Assembly: GCF_036588685.1 (NCBI RefSeq)
Contig: NC_086383.1
Coordinates: 33,360,412-33,424,411 of the forward strand
Direction: 5' to 3'
DNA: 64,000 nt
Source: Mytilus trossulus
Taxonomy: Eukaryota; Mollusca; Bivalvia; Mytilida; Mytilidae
Part shown: positions 62,101-64,000 of the stretch, piece by piece
Layout: the number at the start of each line of letters is the position of its first letter
How positions within the stretch are numbered: the first letter of the stretch is position 1
Position numbers and translations under genes: made by a program
Notes under the pieces: generated by a model
Told to the model about the DNA's origin: nothing
Seen by the model: the letters and a program-made list of their open reading frames with translations, nothing else
Database searches by the model: none

Positions 62101-64000
62101 ATTTTGAATTTCTGGTTGTACTTCTTGAAGTTTGGTCAATTTATCAAACATTTGTACTTGTTATTCTGCATTAAACATATTACATGTTAAACCTTTTACA
62201 CACCAATATCCAAGCTGTATACAGGCTACTGCGGCATCAACATCACCAAAGTAATTTTCACATACTGTTCCCCATTCACCTTTATAATGAATTTCAAGTC
62301 GTCCTTTATTCTCAGCTTGCTTCGAACCTAAACGTAAAGTACCTGCAAAGAAGACGTATTTATATAAAGAAAATGTACTATCTACTATGGGTGTTACAAA
62401 TTCTGTAGATTCAAAATACGCAGATTTTATTCTTTTTCAATTATTTGATATATTGTTTTGCTTATAATTTGTTTATCTTATATAATAACATGATGGCAAC
62501 GTTGACTCTCATAATTTTGTATGTTAAAATATATATTGTCATACGATTGCTTCAAATCTAAGTATTAAACAACATCCTACCTTCATCTTCCGTTGAACAG
62601 TTGAGAAAACAATGGATGCCAACATCTTTATAGTGTTCACACTGTGCTGTATGGACATTGTATGTACAATTCACTAATTTACTTTCTGAACCTGAGCAAA
62701 CTACGTCAGTTAACCAAATGGTACCCTGACCATCCTGTACACGAGATGCGGCAATCACCATTCCTGAACTATAAATAAATGTTAGGTACAGGTTTATAGA
62801 CATCCACAACTTTCTGTTTAGTAATCTTAATTCTGTCAGATTATTTAAAAATTCGTTTAAACACATAAATATCCCTTTAACAACAATGCGTACAGATTCA
62901 TTTTTAAAGCAAACAATCTACTTTTCTGGTAAGCCAATACGATAAAACGTAAGCGCATTGCTTGGTGATGTGGTATATCTGAAAAAAAACCCGAAGAGCT
63001 TGCTCGACAAATATGAATATACAAACATAACGAGAACATTTTGGTTCGGTTGTTTCTATGTTACTTTAATGTGTCCGTGCAAGAGCAACAATATTACTTA
63101 TCTGGGTTAAATGAGTGTCAGGATTAGTGACGCATACAGATTGTAGGTATATTTCATGGTACCTTAAAACACTACGTCATTTTTGAACCTATTTTACCTA
63201 TTCCAATTAAATGTATCAGTACCTTTAACATTTGTATTTATTAAAACGGTATCAGAAATAAACCTATATATATGAAATGTTATAAGGGCTCACTTAAGTT
63301 AAATTGCTATAAACACAACCAATCTTAGTTTAAAAGAACGATATTAAGCCTATCAAACGGACTTCTTGTAACAAAAAAACTTACTAAGACAGAACGATTT
63401 CAATATGCATTTAAAAGAAGATGTATGATGCTTATCTTAATTTACTTATTGATACTTATCTATGAATATAGATGCTTGTCCGCTAATGTCAAATTGACAC
63501 ACTGTTAAATGAATTGAATATGTGATTGAAAAAACATTTCAAAATGGAAATATGATGCCTCCATAATTTATGATTAATGTAATTTGGTATCATTTGTTTA
63601 TAAAATTTACGAATGGTATAATAAAAGTATGATCTCTTTTTATCTTTAAAAACAGGTAAAAAAACGAAATCTTAAAATTTAATTGATGTCTTTTATATTT
63701 CATTTCATCAGCATTTATATTATTAGTAGGCTTACTGCTGGTTGAATGCTTTCAATATCAAATCAATAAGTTATTATTTGTTAACAAGAGGGGTATGCGT
63801 TTTCACATGTAGCTGTTAAAAAAAACTTCGAATTTTAAATCCTTGATAGTACTTTTGGTCAATTTATCAAATATTTGCACTTGTTATTCTGCTTAAGACA
63901 TGGTACATGTTAAATGTTTTACACACCAATATCCGAGCTGTCTACATGCTACTGCTGCATCAACATTATCAAAATCATTATCACATACTGTTCCCCATTC
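31838..64000 (-). CDS. Multi-SRCR-domain protein gene, at least 10 domains, partial
   Basis: Twenty exons can be joined in one frame on the minus strand, encoding ten scavenger receptor cysteine-rich (SRCR) domains in a row. SRCR proteins act at the cell surface or outside the cell and bind microbial or polyanionic ligands. Each domain uses two exons, the arrangement known for group A SRCR domains. The first ends on L-G-Y plus two bases (TG) and the second starts with T, so a Cys codon is made at the junction. Each exon pair begins and ends in phase 1, so pairs can be added without a frame break. The six canonical group A cysteines are present, plus the junction Cys and one four residues after the last. 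No signal peptide, other domain or membrane segment is in view. The gene runs off the right edge at its 5' end, and the 3' end beyond 31,838 was not found. It might also be several adjacent genes. Confidence 0.8.
33193..33392 (-). repeat. Interspersed repeat, copy 2 (minus orientation)
   Basis: This is the inverted copy of 9,235-9,417. On the plus strand it reads AAAATTGAGAATGGAAATGG, GACAACAACCCGACCATAGA, TGCAGCGAGAAATTCCCGCA, then TACTAGTTCAGTGATAATGA. It lies in the long intron of SRCR domain J. The open frames at 33,140-33,355 and 33,335-33,553 are translations of it. Confidence 0.8.
33400..38034. other. Rest of the domain J intron
   Basis: It is AT-rich, with no coding exon recognised on either strand. 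GAAGATCAACACACATAAGG at 36,412 recurs as a close variant at 36,735, so a ~320-bp block may be duplicated. A GAG|GTAAGT donor-like site near 34,378 follows a GC-richer stretch on the plus strand, but no open frame supports a first exon there. The paired strings AATAGCCTGCCAAGACGTCA (34,632) and CTAGCCTGCCTTGCACATAT (34,789) look like repeat parts. Confidence 0.4.
39005..39440 (+). repeat. Bivalve-type composite repeat, short copy
   Basis: It starts with a hairpin-forming CTTCGACTTTTGTCGAAAGTCGAA-like head (39,027 on), then has two ~170-bp internal units, each with TTAAACTATCC or TAAACTATCCAGG and an AACTTGGACAGAAGCTT-like block, and ends near AATAGGCGAGACAATGGGTT. The 41,844-42,740 copy has the same plan with four internal units. 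It lies in the intron between SRCR domains I and J. Confidence 0.75.
39485..39610 (+). repeat. Interspersed repeat, short inverted copy of 19.5 kb
   Basis: AGAATATGACAGTTGTTGTC, TTTGATTTTGCCATTTGATT and TTTTTGTGATTTTACTTTTT match the reverse complement of 19,525-19,660. It is non-coding and intronic to the SRCR gene. Confidence 0.75.
41844..42740 (+). repeat. Composite repeat with four ~195-bp internal units
   Basis: The head is the palindrome TTCGACTTTAGTCGAA (41,849-41,864), followed by AAAGCGAGACTAAGCGATCC and a GTC-triplet tract (41,892-41,936). Four internal units begin CACTCTGTGGTTAAAG or a variant, at 41,948, 42,141, 42,333 and 42,538. Each carries AAACTTGGACAGAAGCTTGT and a GTATTTTA..TAAATGGACTTAG-like block. 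The tail is TAGGCGAGACACT then the hairpin GGGTTCCGTGGAACCC (42,725-42,740). I recognise this family as widespread in bivalve genomes by memory. The class is uncertain. Confidence 0.8.
43130..45111 (-). CDS. SRCR domain I
   Basis: Exons are 44,973-45,111 and 43,130-43,317. The second exon is the most diverged of the array ([17 protein letters not shown]), resembling domains A and B. The first exon is array consensus. The two halves may therefore have different histories, as expected from unequal exchange inside the intron. A 4959-bp intron rich in repeats separates it from domain J. Confidence 0.85.
45405..47401 (-). CDS. SRCR domain H
   Basis: Exons are 47,273-47,401 and 45,405-45,592. The protein is array consensus. 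The first exon carries a silent change in the Val codon of G-T-V-C (GTT, where the others have GTA). The phase-2 intron is 1680 bp and has its own small insertion (ATGTCTATACATGTACCTC) near 46,283. Confidence 0.85.
47698..49680 (-). CDS. SRCR domain G
   Basis: Exons are 49,542-49,680 and 47,698-47,885. It shares the V to E change with F. The phase-2 intron is 1656 bp and the phase-1 intron towards F is 296 bp. All eight cysteines of the cassette are retained. Confidence 0.85.
49977..51946 (-). CDS. SRCR domain F
   Basis: Exons are 51,808-51,946 and 49,977-50,164. It has S-G-M-E-I-A-A-S where most domains have S-G-M-V-I-A-A-S, a change shared only with domain G. With G it forms the most similar pair in the array, introns included. 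A short intronic deletion near 50,898 removes the TCATGAAAAA block present in G. Confidence 0.85.
52243..54333 (-). CDS. SRCR domain E
   Basis: Exons are 54,195-54,333 and 52,243-52,430. The coding sequence matches the array consensus. The phase-2 intron (1764 bp) is longer because 339 bp of the usual sequence is replaced by 450 bp of foreign sequence at 52,491-52,940, directly beside the branch-point side of the second exon. Confidence 0.85.
52491..52940. mobile_element. Foreign 450-bp segment replacing intron sequence
   Basis: In every other array unit, AGAACTAAG is followed by TAACTCAAGCG. Here it is followed by GCCGTGTTCACATTAACCTA, and the normal unit resumes at 52,941 (GTCTATCTTTAGG). 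Compared with unit D, 339 bp is missing and 450 bp of unrelated sequence is present. It includes a run of 10 or more G and a TGTGTAGGTTAAGTGTACAC inverted partner of the start region. The opening string resembles a mussel repeat I remember. There is no coding sequence. Confidence 0.75.
54630..56607 (-). CDS. SRCR domain D
   Basis: Exons are 56,469-56,607 and 54,630-54,817. It differs from its neighbours by Q to R in V-Q-D-G-R-G-T-I-W (a T to C change on the plus strand, CCCTGACC to CCCCGACC, near 54,776). Otherwise it follows the array consensus, with all cysteines kept. The phase-2 intron is 1651 bp. Confidence 0.85.
56901..58907 (-). CDS. SRCR domain C
   Basis: Exons are 58,769-58,907 and 56,901-57,088. 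This is the 5'-most member of the homogeneous array. Its phase-2 intron (1680 bp) shows more substitutions than those of D to H, notably around 58,140-58,450, as expected for an array edge that exchanges less. An extra CTACAAAATG-like insertion lies near 57,145 beside the second exon. Confidence 0.85.
59194..62342 (-). CDS. SRCR domain B
   Basis: Exons are 62,204-62,342 (139 bp) and 59,194-59,381 (188 bp). The phase-2 intron of 2822 bp would be about 1.14 kb without the retroelement at 59,512-61,198, close to that of domain A. The phase-1 intron towards A is 238 bp. Sequence features (T-I-W-L, S-E-S-K-L) link it to A, while its H-C-F-F-N-C ending matches the array domains, so it is intermediate. 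Confidence 0.85.
59512..61198 (+). mobile_element. Retroelement insertion in the domain B intron
   Basis: Comparison with the homologous intron of domain A (62,880-62,945) shows about 1.69 kb of extra DNA between CGTACAGA and TTTTTAAAG. It contains a broken reverse transcriptase (59,641-60,445), a long untranslated 3' part and the 3' end AATCATACCACATCTTCTTT, the same tail that is seen, truncated and inverted, at 11,878-12,205. It is in plus orientation, antisense to the SRCR gene. An unexplained minus-strand frame of 70 codons lies at 60,683-60,895. Confidence 0.8.
59641..60445 (+). pseudogene. Reverse transcriptase fragment, Penelope-like type
   Basis: The frame at 59,671-59,943 includes the palm-domain string [11 protein letters not shown], then H-Y-L-D-D-I-F (the catalytic Y-x-D-D at 59,854-59,865). 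A single TGA at 59,941 stops it. The same frame then continues to 60,233 with [12 protein letters not shown] and K-R-D-D-F-S, and further matching sequence follows to about 60,445 in another frame. The N-terminal fingers are missing, and G-N-P-M-V-T replaces the G-x-P-M-G-T usual in the family. Placement near Penelope-like elements is from memory of the G-I-P-M-G-T-N-C-A-P type and is uncertain. The copy is dead. Confidence 0.75.
62581..64000 (-). CDS. SRCR domain A (first-half exon cut by window edge)
   Basis: The first-half exon is 63,927-64,000 and continues past the edge. It encodes E-W-G-T-V-C-D-N, then [11 protein letters not shown]. The second-half exon is 62,581-62,768 (188 bp), with T-I-W-L-T-D-V-V-C and H-C-F-L-N-C. 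The phase-2 intron is only 1158 bp, about 500 bp shorter than in the array. Together with domain B it forms a separate, older subfamily (K in S-E-S-K-L-V-N-C, L in T-I-W-L). Confidence 0.85.

Noticed and set aside
44953-62408. Repeated plus-strand frames of about 73 codons (starting M-L-N-V-L-H-T-N) in every SRCR unit, and similar frames near 45,202, 47,492 and 49,771
   Set aside because: They lie antisense to the first-half SRCR exon or inside the short intron. They recur only because the whole unit is duplicated.

Overview
The window looks like nuclear DNA from a bivalve mollusc, most probably a mussel of the Mytilus type. The DNA is AT-rich and intron-rich, with short exons bounded by GT/AG sites. 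It carries a B-box (TRIM-like) gene remnant and a long SRCR-domain gene, two families that are strongly expanded in bivalves. It also carries several interspersed repeats that I recognise from mussel sequence by memory, not by search. No bacterial operon, CRISPR array, rRNA or tRNA gene was seen.

Layout. Positions 1-12,200 hold repeats and no convincing gene: a fold-back element (885-1606), a decayed array of about 15 related blocks (1.4-8.45 kb), a second tandem family (10.37-11.35 kb), low-complexity DNA, and a 5'-truncated retroelement tail on the minus strand (11.88-12.2 kb). At 13,957-14,723 (minus) there is a two-B-box plus coiled-coil TRIM-like reading frame, broken by one in-frame TAG between the B-boxes. 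From 19.4 to 25.1 kb there is a decayed mobile-element neighbourhood: a frameshifted tnp2-like transposase (20.7-22.17 kb), then exons of a DUF4806-type accessory-like protein (22.29-24.44 kb), small repeats and a minisatellite. A diverged direct repeat with a near-palindromic NRF-1-like site lies on both sides of this region (20.04 and 26.61 kb). The stretch 25.4-31.8 kb has no recognisable gene.

From 31,838 to the right edge, the minus strand carries one reading-frame-consistent multi-exon gene with at least ten consecutive SRCR domains, called A (edge, partial) to J here. It is open at its 5' end (right edge); its 3' end was not found. Each domain uses two exons of 139 and 188 bp (136 and 188 in J), with intron phases 1-2-1, so each pair is a 109-residue cassette that can be duplicated without breaking the frame. 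Seven of the pairs (C to I) sit in a tandem array with a period of about 2.27-2.39 kb, in which introns are almost as alike as exons, so the duplications are recent or are being homogenised. Domains A and B are a diverged pair with shorter introns; the intron of B has a 1.7-kb reverse-transcriptase insertion. Domain J is the most diverged and has a 6-kb internal intron.

The ten domains would be joined by splicing into an extracellular or secreted scavenger-receptor-like protein of over 1,000 residues in this window alone. The signal peptide and C-terminus are not visible. The remaining elements are mostly fossils. The most notable signal is the cassette array itself.
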